Positions 8,868 through 17,190 of a DNA stretch of 64,000 bases are shown here, piece by piece. Origin of the DNA: Rossellomorea aquimaris (GTDB lineage: Bacteria; Bacillota; Bacilli; Bacillales; Bacillaceae_B); the NCBI RefSeq assembly GCF_020172085.1, contig NZ_JAIVAT010000007.1, forward strand, positions 372,001-436,000. The letters run 5' to 3'. The translations under genes and the position numbers were made by a program. Positions within the stretch are counted from its first letter, which is position 1, and the number at the start of each line of letters is the position of its first letter. A model generated the notes under the pieces. That model ran no database searches, had not been told where the DNA came from, and saw only the letters and a program-made list of their open reading frames with translations.

Positions 8868-10487
8868 ATGATGAATGTTCCATTAACAGTAGGTTCACTT
8901 TTGGAGAGAGCCGAAAAGTTTTTTCCAAAAAAGCAGGTCGTTTCAAGGACACTTTCCGGAATCCATCGCTTCACGTATAAGGAAATCGGTGAGCGTACCC
9001 GGAGGCTGTCGAGTGCACTTGAGAAGCTCGGTGTCGTGAAAGGGGACAAGGTCGGGACGTTTGCATGGAATCATCATCGCCATCTGGAGGCCTACTTTGC
9101 CGCACCGGGAATGGGAGCGGTGATCCACACCATCAATATCCGCCTGTCGGCTGAACACATTTCTTACATTGTGAATCATGCGGAAGACAAGGTGTTGTTG
9201 GTAGATGAGGATTTACTGCCCCTTATTGAGAAAATCAAGGACCAGTTCAAAACAGTCGAAGCGTATATCATCATGACCGACAAAGATGAACTTCCGGAAA
9301 CGACACTGGAACCCGTTTATTCTTATGAAGAGCTGCTGCGTGAAGCCAGTCCGAATTTCGAGTTCGTGAAGGATATCGACGAAAATGAACCAGCCGGAAT
9401 GTGCTACACCTCCGCCACCACGGGTCAACCAAAGGGTGTCGTTTATTCCCACAGAGGGATCGTCCTGCACAGCTATGCTTTCGGTTTGGCGGATACGGCG
9501 GCCTTGTCAGAAAGGGATGTCGTCTTACCGGTCGTGCCTATGTTTCACGCGAATGCATGGGGACTGCCTTTCGCTGCCACCTGGTTCGGCTCGACACAAG
9601 TGTTGCCTGGTCCGCTGTTTACCCCTAAACTACTGGCTGAACTGATTGAAAAGGAAAAGGTCACCTTTACTGCCGGAGTTCCAACGATTTGGCTTGGCCT
9701 TCTGAATGAACTGGAAAAGGGAGAATATGATACTTCTTCCCTGCGATCCATCGTCTGCGGAGGGTCAGCAGCGCCGAGGGGCATGATCAAAGCGTTTGAA
9801 ACGAAGTATAACATTCCATTCCTACATGCCTACGGGATGACAGAGACGGCTCCCCTGGCGGTTGTTTCACGGCTCAAGAGTTACCAGACCGATCTTGATC
9901 AGGAGGAAATCCTCGATATCCGTTCCAAGCAAGGGCTCATCGTTCCAGGACTTGAGATGAAAGTGGTGGGCATCAACGGAGAAGTAAAATGGGATGGCGA
10001 GGAAATGGGAGAGCTTCTGCTCCGCGGCCCGTGGATTGCAGATGAATATTATAAGGACGAGCGTTCCCAAGATGCGTTCAGGGATGGATGGCTCTACACA
10101 GGTGACGTTGCGACCGTCGATGAAGAGGGCATCATCAAGCTTGTCGACCGGACGAAGGACCTGATCAAGAGCGGCGGGGAATGGATCTCGTCTGTTGATC
10201 TTGAGAATGCGTTAATGGCGCATGATGCCGTATTCGAAGCGAGTATTGTGGCCGTGCCTCACGCAGAGTGGCAGGAGCGCCCGGTTGCCTGCGTAGTGTT
10301 GAAGGAACCGTATAAAGGGAAAGTCGACAAACAAGAACTCCTCGATTTCATTGCCCCGCAATTCGCCAAGTGGTGGCTGCCTGATGAGATTGTCTTTATG
10401 GAGGAAATCCCGAAAACATCGGTGGGTAAATTCCTGAAGAGGGCACTGCGAGAGCAACTGAAGGATTTGTTGGTGGAGAAATCCTAA
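8868..10487 (+). CDS. Medium/long-chain acyl-CoA ligase (AlkK-like, AMP-forming)
   Basis: 539-residue second ANL-superfamily ligase of the operon. The A3 motif is [11 protein letters not shown] (about 180-190), with the Gly-to-Ala change common in the AlkK-like fatty-acyl-CoA synthetase group. It continues with [26 protein letters not shown], the hinge [15 protein letters not shown] and the C-terminal [13 protein letters not shown] with its catalytic lysine. RBS AAGGGG with 10 bases to the ATG. Two different ligases in one operon suggest either two substrates or two stages of one pathway, for example side-chain and ring acids. Confidence 0.9.
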   Translation: MMNVPLTVGSLLERAEKFFPKKQVVSRTLSGIHRFTYKEIGERTRRLSSALEKLGVVKGDKVGTFAWNHHRHLEAYFAAPGMGAVIHTINIRLSAEHISYIVNHAEDKVLLVDEDLLPLIEKIKDQFKTVEAYIIMTDKDELPETTLEPVYSYEELLREASPNFEFVKDIDENEPAGMCYTSATTGQPKGVVYSHRGIVLHSYAFGLADTAALSERDVVLPVVPMFHANAWGLPFAATWFGSTQVLPGPLFTPKLLAELIEKEKVTFTAGVPTIWLGLLNELEKGEYDTSSLRSIVCGGSAAPRGMIKAFETKYNIPFLHAYGMTETAPLAVVSRLKSYQTDLDQEEILDIRSKQGLIVPGLEMKVVGINGEVKWDGEEMGELLLRGPWIADEYYKDERSQDAFRDGWLYTGDVATVDEEGIIKLVDRTKDLIKSGGEWISSVDLENALMAHDAVFEASIVAVPHAEWQERPVACVVLKEPYKGKVDKQELLDFIAPQFAKWWLPDEIVFMEEIPKTSVGKFLKRALREQLKDLLVEKS

Positions 10488-10579
10488 ATAGCTCTGAATA
10501 TTAATTGGAAAAAAGAAGGGATTCTCTCAGAGATACCGAAATGATAGTGTGAAAGACAATATTCTGGGAGGTACGAATA

Positions 10580-10975
10580 ATGGGGAGAATGGTACATTTT
10601 GAAGTACATGTAGATGACATGGACCGTGCAAAGACGTTCTACGGAGAAGTATTCGACTGGAAGTTCGAGGACTGGAGCGAATACGCCGGAATGCCTTACT
10701 TCGGGGCTGTGACCGGAGATGAGAATGAGATGGGGATCAATGGTGCATTGATGCAGCGTCAAAGTCCTCCACCTCAAGCGAATCAGCCGATGAACGGGTA
10801 TTCATGTACGATGGGTGTAGAGAATTATGATGAAACCGAGAAGCTCATCCTTGAAAACGGAGGCAAGGTGGCGATGCCGAAGTATGCTCTTCCAGGAATG
10901 GCGTGGCAGGGATACTACATAGACACAGAAGGAAATGTGTTTGGGATTCATCAGCCGGATAAGGATGCGAAGTAG
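10580..10975 (+). CDS. VOC-family (glyoxalase-fold) protein
   Basis: 131-residue single-module vicinal-oxygen-chelate protein. It opens with VHFEVHVDDMDRAKTFYGEVFDW and ends WQGYYIDTEGNVFGIHQPD. Members are dioxygenases, epimerases or simple binding proteins; this group resembles the uncharacterised YdhR/27-kDa-antigen-type VOC proteins. RBS GGGAGG about 9 bases before the ATG. It may be the last gene of the acyl-CoA operon (92-base gap) or have its own promoter. No specific reaction is claimed. Confidence 0.8.
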   Translation: MGRMVHFEVHVDDMDRAKTFYGEVFDWKFEDWSEYAGMPYFGAVTGDENEMGINGALMQRQSPPPQANQPMNGYSCTMGVENYDETEKLILENGGKVAMPKYALPGMAWQGYYIDTEGNVFGIHQPDKDAK

Positions 10976-10983
10976 ATAGGTGG

Positions 10984-11018
10984 GGTGTCTGGCCTGAATG
11001 GGTCAGGCACTTTTTTTA
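10984..11018 (+). terminator. Terminator after the VOC gene (copy 1 of a duplicated segment)
   Basis: GTGTCTGGCC pairs imperfectly with GGGTCAGGCAC, followed by seven T. The whole segment from about 10964, including the tail of the VOC gene, is repeated at 11598-11654. Confidence 0.75.
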
Positions 11019-11158
11019 TCATATAGGGGGATATCCCTGAATATATGATTCTTGTGGTTAAACGAAGTCATAAAGTATATACGTATTTTAATGAATGTTG
11101 TGCGACGGAAAAGGATCATAACGATTCATCGTGGTTTGCATGGAAGGGAGGTGGAAGC

Positions 11159-11599
11159 TTGAATGGGAAATGGGTGGTATTCTGCACTATTATAATGGTT
11201 GCTACACTCTTCCTTACAGGGTGTCTAAGTAAAGACATTGAAAAAGTGAATGATGAAAAAGTAGTTACTGCAGATGTTGATATCGTTTTTAAAAAAAAGG
11301 GATTCAAGTCCTTTCCGAACATTAGTGCAAATGAAATTCAGCATATCATCAAGCTATACAATGAATCTACGTATATTTCAGATATAGAAGATCCAGAGGT
11401 CTTAAAACCTACTGAAGATCCATTATCTGCTTCTGCCATCCGGATTGAACTCGATACGAATAAGAGGCTTTCTATTACCTATGTTGAAGAAGGAAGGTTT
11501 AAAGTGAACTATGAGTATAAATCTGGAAATCGTTCTTATCTGATCGAACAAGACCTGCTGAGAGATTATCTACAGAGAAAACAAAAAGAGGCTGAATGA
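11159..11599 (+). CDS. Small lipoprotein of unknown function
   Basis: 146-residue protein with a lipoprotein signal peptide: hydrophobic stretch VVFCTIIMVATLFLTGC, with lipobox LTGC. It should be lipidated at Cys and anchored outside the membrane. The mature part is hydrophilic, has an alternating pattern (RIELDTNKRLSITYVEEG) and no recognised domain. The TTG at 11159 is chosen because GGGAGG sits 7 bases upstream; the longer frame to 11045 would place 38 hydrophilic residues before the signal peptide. It lies between two copies of a terminator-bearing repeat, suggesting local duplication or insertion. Confidence 0.65.
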   Translation: MNGKWVVFCTIIMVATLFLTGCLSKDIEKVNDEKVVTADVDIVFKKKGFKSFPNISANEIQHIIKLYNESTYISDIEDPEVLKPTEDPLSASAIRIELDTNKRLSITYVEEGRFKVNYEYKSGNRSYLIEQDLLRDYLQRKQKEAE

Positions 11600-11654
11600 T
11601 GAAGTAGATAGATGGGGTATCTGGCCTGAATGGGGTCAAACACTTTTTCTATGT
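11598..11654 (+). repeat. Terminator repeat, copy 2
   Basis: Near-copy of 10964-11019: the shared string includes GAAGTAGATAG, TGGGGT, TCTGGCCTGAATGGG and a CACTTTTT tail. Here the second stem arm is changed (GGTCAAACAC), so the hairpin is weaker than in copy 1. It still carries a T run and may end transcription of the lipoprotein gene. Confidence 0.6.
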
Positions 11655-11692
11655 CTTTGGGGAAGTCCGTTTGAATTTGTGGTAAAATAAGG

Positions 11693-11914
11693 ATGTTAAA
11701 CGAAGAAGGAAAATCCCATAAGGATGTCTACATCCTCACGCTTTTTTCAATCATCTATAGAACCGTGCAATCCTTGATTAAACTTTTCTCGGTCGCCTAC
11801 AAACGGCAAGAGCTGTTGAAACGAAATAATCGATGGGCGGTGACCGCATCCATTTTTATTGGTATTTCTACATCTGGCATCTTACCCTTTATTTTAAGAG
11901 CATTGTTTACTTGA
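11693..11914 (+). CDS. Small putative membrane protein
   Basis: 73-residue frame with one likely C-terminal membrane segment (WAVTASIFIGISTSGILPFILRALF) preceded by a basic stretch. No family recognised. The start is doubtful: the ATG at 11693 lies 5 bases after a TAAAAT that looks like a -10 box, and no good ribosome binding site precedes it. It ends 20 bases before the DUF3953-like gene, which supports a short operon. Confidence 0.4.
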   Translation: MLNEEGKSHKDVYILTLFSIIYRTVQSLIKLFSVAYKRQELLKRNNRWAVTASIFIGISTSGILPFILRALFT

Positions 11915-11934
11915 GAAGAAATGGGGAATCTACC

Positions 11935-12168
11935 ATGCTGAAAATATTGAGACAAACGATAGCCTCCATCGTCCTGGCAGTATCAATCTATGGACTGTTT
12001 TCGGACAATAACGATTTGCTTCCTTTTACCATGGCGGGGTTGGCAATCATGATGGTGATCATGGGACTCGAAGACCGCCAGAAGGATCCGAAGTCATACA
12101 GGAGTTATTTGTATTATGGTGTATCAGCTTTTCTCCTCTTTGTGTCTGTTGAAGGGTTAATTTATTAA
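11935..12168 (+). CDS. DUF3953-like small membrane protein (YczI-like)
   Basis: 77 residues with three hydrophobic segments (about 5-20, 25-42, 58-76) and the pattern PFTMAGLAIMMVIMGLEDRQKDPKS, which resembles B. subtilis YczI and the DUF3953 family. Function unknown. The frame is open upstream to 11833, but that would overlap the preceding gene, and the ATG at 11935 gives the family-length protein. Followed at once by a bidirectional terminator. Confidence 0.65.
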   Translation: MLKILRQTIASIVLAVSIYGLFSDNNDLLPFTMAGLAIMMVIMGLEDRQKDPKSYRSYLYYGVSAFLLFVSVEGLIY

Positions 12169-12174
12169 AGATAG

Positions 12175-12211
12175 AAAAAGGGATGAGGCATCCACTGCCT
12201 CATCCCTTTTT
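12175..12211. terminator. Bidirectional terminator
   Basis: 16-base arms AAAAAGGGATGAGGCA / TGCCTCATCCCTTTTT around a 5-base loop. It serves the genes on both sides; the stop of the nucleoside hydrolase gene lies within it. Confidence 0.9.
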
Positions 12212-13135
12212 CCCTGTCATCACCCCGATAAAATCCTTCAGGAACATTTCATAATCAATCTCTAGATAAATGTTGATATTTCTTTCAGCAGGCTTGGAAC
12301 TGACCCTGAAGTCGGCGATGGATGTGCCCTGACCGATTCCTGAGGTCAGTACCTCGACGTCCCTTCGGATGGTTTTTCCCATGTCCGGATTCACCATGAG
12401 GGAAAGGGTGACAACATCGTGGAGCGGTGCCCCGTTTATACCGGGAACCAGCTTCTTATAAGCATTGATATAGTAGGTCATGACGTCATCCGCAATCTGG
12501 ACAAGGGGGTTATCAGTCATCTCTTGAATGGTCTTGATGTGATCAAGGGTGACGATGGCCTTATTCGTGACGTTTAAAGGGGCTATATATAGATTGTCGA
12601 GTTTTTTGACTACAAGTTCTGATGCTATGGGATCTCCGTAGAAGTTGGCTTCTGCTGAAGGAGTGACATTTCCTGGTACGAGAAAGGCCCCTCCCATGAT
12701 ATAAAACTCCTTTACTTCCTTGGCGATATTTTCTCCTAACACGTAAAGGGTGGCGAGTGATGTGTTTCTACCCACATCAACGATCGTAACGTCCTTATTT
12801 TCCTCGATGATTTTATAAATTGTTGAAAAGTTGGTTAGCTCTCCCGAGAAGTTTTCGGGGGGACGAATCGGTCCCAATCCTTCCTGTCCGTGGATTTCAG
12901 GATAGTAGGTGGGGATTTTGCCTGATGAAGGGGTGTTGGATCCACCGATGATCGGGATATCCGTCCTTTCGGCAAGCTTGAGCAGATAGGCAATGTTATC
13001 AGTGGCCTGCTCCTTTTCGACATTACCGTAACTGGATACGATGCCGAGGACGTTAATGTCCGGATTTAAGAGGGCATACATGATCGCCACAGAATCATCG
13101 ATGCCGGGATCTGCAAATAGAATGATGTTCTTCAT
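12200..13135 (-). CDS. Inosine-uridine preferring nucleoside hydrolase family protein
   Basis: 311-residue protein of the IU-nucleoside hydrolase family, which cleaves the N-glycosidic bond of ribonucleosides using a Ca2+-activated water. The N-terminal Ca2+ motif reads FADPGIDDSVA: the three aspartates of DPGxDD are kept, but the extra Asp usual two residues earlier is Phe. The late metal/substrate motif APLHDVV is present. The ATG at 13135 follows GTGAGGAGA by 7 bases; an in-frame GTG at 13150 overlaps that ribosome binding site and is rejected. Single-gene unit. The preferred nucleoside is unknown. Confidence 0.85.
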   Translation of the reverse strand: MKNIILFADPGIDDSVAIMYALLNPDINVLGIVSSYGNVEKEQATDNIAYLLKLAERTDIPIIGGSNTPSSGKIPTYYPEIHGQEGLGPIRPPENFSGELTNFSTIYKIIEENKDVTIVDVGRNTSLATLYVLGENIAKEVKEFYIMGGAFLVPGNVTPSAEANFYGDPIASELVVKKLDNLYIAPLNVTNKAIVTLDHIKTIQEMTDNPLVQIADDVMTYYINAYKKLVPGINGAPLHDVVTLSLMVNPDMGKTIRRDVEVLTSGIGQGTSIADFRVSSKPAERNINIYLEIDYEMFLKDFIGVMTGKKG

Positions 13136-13190
13136 GGGAATTCTCCTCACGATAGTCGTATTTCTATAACGTATCGGAGAATCGCGAGAA

Positions 13191-14159
13191 TTATTCCTGT
13201 CTCCGGTAGAATGAAAGAGTGGCCTCAGCCATTTCCAGGATGTAATGCTTGAGGTCGGCAGGTTCTATCACTTTTACCCGATCGGCAAACCCCAGGAGAT
13301 ACGCCTTCGCTTCTTCTTCGGTATCGAAAGAGAGAGTCACAGGTATCCACGCATCACCTCTTCGATCGCCTACTTCAAGTACCCTGGCAAACCGTCCTGT
13401 GAATGTGAGCCTCGATAAGGCATCCGGTGATACCTTGACTCTCACTTCATAAGAAGGCAGCTTCTTAATGAAAGATGTGGTGGAGGACGACCAGTACTGA
13501 GACAAATTGAAGCCTTGAGGTCTTTTGAACTGCTCGTCCAACGTTTCGACATGGTGAATCCGGGAGACCCGGTAATTACGAATATCCCCATTCTCTTTGG
13601 CGGCGACGAGATACCAGAGATCCCCCTTCGCCACGAGCCCGAGTGGTTCAACCGAGCGGTCATTCGTTTCTCCGTCAGCGCGTTCGTAGGAAATTTTCAA
13701 CATGTTTTCCTGGAATATTGCCTCTTTAATGATTTCCAGAGAAGTAGTTTTGTCTTTCTGCTTTCTCCATGAACTTATGTCGATGTGGATCCGGTTCCAT
13801 ACGTCCTGCGCATTTTCCCGGTAAGTGGATGGGAGGGAGGCGATCAGTTTGTTCCGTGCTTCCTCGGTCGTGCGGGTCAGACCGAGGTCGTCAAGAAGTT
13901 GAACGGATGGAGACAGGAACAGAGCACGGATTTCTGCTTCCTTCAAGCCTGTCAGATCCGTCCGGTAGTCCTTAAGGAGCGACCAACCCCCGTTTTGGCC
14001 TCGTTCCGCCACCACGGGAATCCCTGTGCCGCTAAGGGCCTCCATGTCCCGGTGAATGGTCCGCTCGGATACCTCCAATTTTTCAGCCAGTTCTTTCGCA
14101 GTCATCCGTCCATGTGTTTGCAGTAGTAATAGAATCGATACTAATCGGTCGCCTCTCAT
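13191..14159 (-). CDS. HTH-WYL transcriptional regulator (YafY-like)
   Basis: 322-residue regulator starting MRGDRLVSILLLLQ. A DeoR-like winged helix fills residues 1-60 (ELAEKLEVSERTIHRDMEAL). It is followed by a WYL domain (about 135-210) with LGLVAKGDLWYLVAAKENGDIRNYRVSRI and a C-terminal WCX extension. WYL proteins often bind nucleotides or oligonucleotides. The ATG at 14159 is preferred over a TTG at 14177. The promoter at 14190-14218 faces the divergent SDR gene, and a TGACA-N5-TGTCA palindrome overlaps it. Control of itself and of the SDR is therefore likely. Confidence 0.85.
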   Translation of the reverse strand: MRGDRLVSILLLLQTHGRMTAKELAEKLEVSERTIHRDMEALSGTGIPVVAERGQNGGWSLLKDYRTDLTGLKEAEIRALFLSPSVQLLDDLGLTRTTEEARNKLIASLPSTYRENAQDVWNRIHIDISSWRKQKDKTTSLEIIKEAIFQENMLKISYERADGETNDRSVEPLGLVAKGDLWYLVAAKENGDIRNYRVSRIHHVETLDEQFKRPQGFNLSQYWSSSTTSFIKKLPSYEVRVKVSPDALSRLTFTGRFARVLEVGDRRGDAWIPVTLSFDTEEEAKAYLLGFADRVKVIEPADLKHYILEMAEATLSFYRRQE

Positions 14160-14189
14160 TTGCCTCACCCTTTTCAATCATTTAGTTTT

Positions 14190-14218
14190 ATTAAATGAAA
14201 TATGACAACAGATGTCAA
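14190..14218 (-). promoter_or_regulatory. Sigma-A promoter of the WYL regulator with overlapping operator
   Basis: On the minus strand: TTGACA (14218-14213), 17-base spacer, TTTAAT (14195-14190). A perfect palindrome TGACA-ACAGA-TGTCA at 14203-14217 covers the -35 and spacer. A TATAAT at 14230-14235 probably serves the divergent SDR gene, so one operator could control both directions. Confidence 0.65.
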
Positions 14219-14268
14219 GAATGGAATCGTATAATGGGTGTATCTCACATGTTGAAAGGAATGGTTGG

Positions 14269-15105
14269 ATGAAATCACTGACAGGAAAAGTAGCACTTGT
14301 AACAGGGGCGAGCCGGGGAGCTGGACGTGCAATAGCCGTTGAATTGGGAAGAGCCGGGGCCACTGTATATGTAACGGGACGCAGTACGAAAGGGAGATCG
14401 ACGCAAAACTTTCCGGGGACGATTGATGACACGGCTGCTCAAATTGATGAAGCAGGTGGAAAAGGGATTGCGATTCAATGTGATCATACGATCGACTCTG
14501 AGACAGAGGCAGTCATCGAGCAGATTCGAAAGGAGCAGGGGAAGCTTGATATTCTCATCAATAATGTATGGGGCGGTCATGATCTCATCGTTAAACACGG
14601 TGCTTTCTGGGAACTGCCACTAGAGATTTGGGATACGATGTTCACTGCAGGCGTCAGGGCACAGCTTGCTACCAATCATTTTGCCATTCCGTTACTTAGG
14701 GAAAATAAAGAAGCATTGATCATTCATACGACGTTCTGGGATGACGGCAAATACACAGGACAATTCTATTATGACCTCGCCAAAAACGCCCTCGTCCGCA
14801 TGGCGTATGGACTATCAGAAGAGTTGAAACAAGACGGGATCGCGGTCATGTCGATATCTCCCGGGTTCATGAGAACAGAGCTAGTGCTTGAGCATATGGG
14901 AGTGGACGAAGAAAATTGGCAGGAATCAGAAGACTTAAGGAAATCCGAAACTCCTTATTATGTGGGACGTGCCATCACAGAACTTGCGATGGATCCCGGG
15001 GTGATGAAGAAGACGGGTCAAGTGTTGAAAGCAGGAGACCTTGCGAAAGAGTATGACTTTACGGATGTGGATGGGAGGTATATTCCACCGTTTACACTAG
15101 GATAG
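14269..15105 (+). CDS. SDR-family oxidoreductase (DHRS1-like)
   Basis: 278-residue short-chain dehydrogenase: cofactor loop TGASRGAGRAIA near the N-terminus, then GRSTKG, which suggests NADP. The usual NNAG is NNVWGG and the active-site Tyr/Lys lie in YYDLAKNAL. This divergent pattern matches the DHRS1-like SDR group, whose substrates are poorly known. The ATG at 14269 follows AAAGGA by about 9 bases; 19 extra codons upstream would run through the TATAAT box. Divergent from a WYL regulator and closed by a short hairpin at 15104. Probably repressed or activated by that regulator. Confidence 0.85.
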   Translation: MKSLTGKVALVTGASRGAGRAIAVELGRAGATVYVTGRSTKGRSTQNFPGTIDDTAAQIDEAGGKGIAIQCDHTIDSETEAVIEQIRKEQGKLDILINNVWGGHDLIVKHGAFWELPLEIWDTMFTAGVRAQLATNHFAIPLLRENKEALIIHTTFWDDGKYTGQFYYDLAKNALVRMAYGLSEELKQDGIAVMSISPGFMRTELVLEHMGVDEENWQESEDLRKSETPYYVGRAITELAMDPGVMKKTGQVLKAGDLAKEYDFTDVDGRYIPPFTLG

Positions 15106-15125
15106 TCCCTTTTGGGGGGCTTTTT
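15104..15125 (+). terminator. Short terminator after the SDR gene
   Basis: AGTCCC, loop TTTT, GGGGGGCT followed by TTTTT; a compact G-rich stem directly after the stop codon. Confidence 0.6.
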
Positions 15126-15209
15126 CTATTTGAAGAATGCAGTCTTAGTCAACCTCTATGCCGAATAAACTATCCATGATAACCACTTTTCAAAAGGAAT
15201 AGGGGTGGC

Positions 15210-15920
15210 ATGATGTTTTCCGTGACAGAAATGCAGACGTTTGAGTTGTTTTCTGTTCCCCATGTCTCGGTGCTTTTGATGTTTGTGGCGATATCGTTTT
15301 GGCTGGTGATATTCAGGCATTTCCTAAAGAGATATCAGTCAGTCTTGAAGTGGACGCTGTTTTGGATGCTGGTCCTGAGTGAAGTGTCGGGGCATGTCTG
15401 GCTTGTGGCAACAGGTACGTGGGAAGTGGGAGACCTACCTCTCCAGCTTTGTTCCATCAGTACATTCATCGCCCTTTTTCTCTTCCTGAAACCGAAACCG
15501 AAGCCGTTTTATCTGCTCTTCTTTATTGGATTTCTCCCTCCGATCTTGAGCATGGTGACACCTGAAATTGCGTACCAATTTCCTCATTTCCGCTTTCTTA
15601 AATATTTTCTTCATCACGCAGCCATTGCATGGTCCGTCCTTTATTTCATTGTATATGAGGGATACCGGGTACCAAGGAAAGCGGTCTGGACCGGCTTTTT
15701 GATGGTCAACCTTCTCGCCCTTCCGATTTTCTTCCTAAACATTCTTCTTGATACAAATTTCTTCTACCTGGCGAATCCGACTGAATCGAAGACGATCTTG
15801 TCCTTTTTCGGAACGGGGATCATCTATTATATTAATCTGGAAATAGCGGCACTTGTCGTGTTTTTCGTGACGTATGTCCCGATGGGGATGCTTTTAAAGC
15901 GGGAGAGGGTCAAAGGGTAA
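15210..15920 (+). CDS. ywaF: YwaF / TIGR02206-type integral membrane protein
   Basis: 236-residue polytopic membrane protein with about seven hydrophobic helices. It contains the family landmarks ELFSVPHVSVLL at the start, LPLQLCSIS in the middle and YYINLEIAALVVFFV near the end. It resembles B. subtilis YwaF, whose biochemical role is unknown. RBS AGGGGTGG immediately precedes tandem ATG codons at 15210 and 15213, and either could be used. Single gene. Confidence 0.82.
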   Translation: MMFSVTEMQTFELFSVPHVSVLLMFVAISFWLVIFRHFLKRYQSVLKWTLFWMLVLSEVSGHVWLVATGTWEVGDLPLQLCSISTFIALFLFLKPKPKPFYLLFFIGFLPPILSMVTPEIAYQFPHFRFLKYFLHHAAIAWSVLYFIVYEGYRVPRKAVWTGFLMVNLLALPIFFLNILLDTNFFYLANPTESKTILSFFGTGIIYYINLEIAALVVFFVTYVPMGMLLKRERVKG

Positions 15921-15967
15921 TTTTTTTTGATTCGGCAACCCGTTCAAACATTTGAAAACCAGCTCAT

Positions 15968-15993
15968 ATATGAACAGAACCGGTTCATATAAT
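15968..15993 (+). promoter_or_regulatory. Inverted repeat overlapping a -10 box
   Basis: ATATGAAC (15968-15975), 7 bases, GTTCATAT (15983-15990), overlapping TATAAT at 15988-15993. No good -35 lies at 17 bases, so this looks like a regulated promoter for the gene at 16081. Confidence 0.45.
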
Positions 15994-16080
15994 AGAGGAC
16001 AGGGGGAATCGCCATAACCGGGCTGGAATGGACGCATATTTACCCGTTGTATTGGTTTTTGAACAAAAAGGGGGAACTCT

Positions 16081-16521
16081 ATGAGAAAGATGCTCGTTAT
16101 CGGTAATGTTCTTGGTATTATTGTCATTCTTCTATTTATTATCCAACCATTCAGCACAGCGCCGCCGACACCGAAAGTGACATCAGGAGAGACTGTCATT
16201 CCGGTAACAGAGGGTTCCTATTGCTGGGATGGACCTTTTTCAGGTAAGTGCGTGGATAAGAAGTATTCCAGTATCGTAGCGATGGCAGGGGAAGAGCAGT
16301 CCGCCTCCGTAGCTCCAGGTGAAAATGTCACAGTAACATTTAAAAAACAGCCTAAGAAAATGGTAGCAGAGCAGTGGGTAGGGGATTCCCATGTAGAAAC
16401 CGTGGAAGTGAAGGACCATTCGATCGTGGTTCCAGAAAAGGAAGGAATCTATGTGTATCATCTAGTGGCACACTGGAAGCAAGGGGACGGAAGTTATGTG
16501 TTTTCCGTGAAAGTGAAGTGA
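16081..16521 (+). CDS. Membrane-anchored or secreted protein of unknown function
   Basis: 146 residues. The N-terminal hydrophobic helix (about 5-25) acts as signal anchor or signal peptide. The rest is an all-beta-looking domain with GSYCWDGPFSGKCVDKKY (two cysteines that could form a disulfide outside the cell) and regular VTVTFKKQPKK and YVYHLVAHWKQGDGSYVFSVKVK strands. The ending looks like an immunoglobulin-like fold. No family named. RBS AAGGGGG; preceded by an operator-like repeat and closed by a 26-base palindromic terminator. Confidence 0.7.
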   Translation: MRKMLVIGNVLGIIVILLFIIQPFSTAPPTPKVTSGETVIPVTEGSYCWDGPFSGKCVDKKYSSIVAMAGEEQSASVAPGENVTVTFKKQPKKMVAEQWVGDSHVETVEVKDHSIVVPEKEGIYVYHLVAHWKQGDGSYVFSVKVK

Positions 16522-16535
16522 ATGGAGGATTTCCC

Positions 16536-16561
16536 AAAACGCTTGGAGCTCCAAGCGTTTT
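16536..16561. terminator. Bidirectional terminator
   Basis: Perfect 26-base palindrome AAAACGCTTGGAG / CTCCAAGCGTTTT between convergent genes. Confidence 0.85.
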
Positions 16562-16569
16562 GTCATGTC

Positions 16570-17031
16570 TTACAATTTGAGCTTCAGCCCTTCATGCGTG
16601 GCTTGAAAGCCCAATCTCTCATAAAATCTCAGTGCATCCGGCCTTTGCTTATCCGTAGTCAGTTGAATGAGGTGACAGCCACGTGCTTCTGCCCGACGGA
16701 TGGCCCACTGGATCAGTTTCGTTCCAACCCCTTCACCCCTCACGGAAGCAGAGGTTCTCACGCCTTCAATCGTCGCTCGCCATCCACCTTTGTGAGTGAG
16801 GTATGGTGTGAACGTGATTTGCTGAACCCCGACTACTTCTTTCCCATCACAAGCGACCACCAACTCATTATTTGGATCAGAATTGATTGCTTTGAACGCT
16901 TGTAAGTAACTTTGGGGAAGGGGATGTTCATAACGCTCACGTTTCGTGCCCAGCACGTCATCGGCGAGCATGGCAACTATGCAATCGACATCTTTTTCGG
17001 TAGCTTCTCTGAATCGCAATTCTCTTTCCAA
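16570..17031 (-). CDS. GNAT-family N-acetyltransferase
   Basis: 153-residue single-domain GNAT. N-terminal LRFREATEKDVDCIVAML, central strand ELVVACDGKEVVGVQQITF, acetyl-CoA loop VRGEGVGTKLIQWAIRRA and C-terminal DALRFYERLGFQATHEGLKLKL. The Q/RxxGxG loop is intact, so it should bind acetyl-CoA. The acceptor is unknown. Single gene between two terminators. Confidence 0.88.
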   Translation of the reverse strand: MERELRFREATEKDVDCIVAMLADDVLGTKRERYEHPLPQSYLQAFKAINSDPNNELVVACDGKEVVGVQQITFTPYLTHKGGWRATIEGVRTSASVRGEGVGTKLIQWAIRRAEARGCHLIQLTTDKQRPDALRFYERLGFQATHEGLKLKL

Positions 17032-17149
17032 ATGAATTCTCCTTTTCGTGAAAACGTCTTTATATCTCCTATGCTAACTGAATTTACCTTATTAGTTAAT
17101 GAGTATTATTTTATGAAAATCTATAAGTTTACCTTATCGTAAAATGTTA

Positions 17150-17186
17150 AAAAGGCTCTCACACCAAATGGGTATGAGAGCCTTTT
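17150..17186 (-). terminator. Terminator of the ABC transporter gene
   Basis: 12-base arms AAAAGGCTCTCA / TGAGAGCCTTTT around 13 bases; on the minus strand the hairpin is followed by a T-rich tail. Confidence 0.85.
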
Positions 17187-17190
17187 CCGT

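Noticed and set aside
11045-11158. N-terminal extension of the lipoprotein
   Set aside because: It would put 38 hydrophilic residues before the signal peptide; the TTG at 11159 has a proper RBS.
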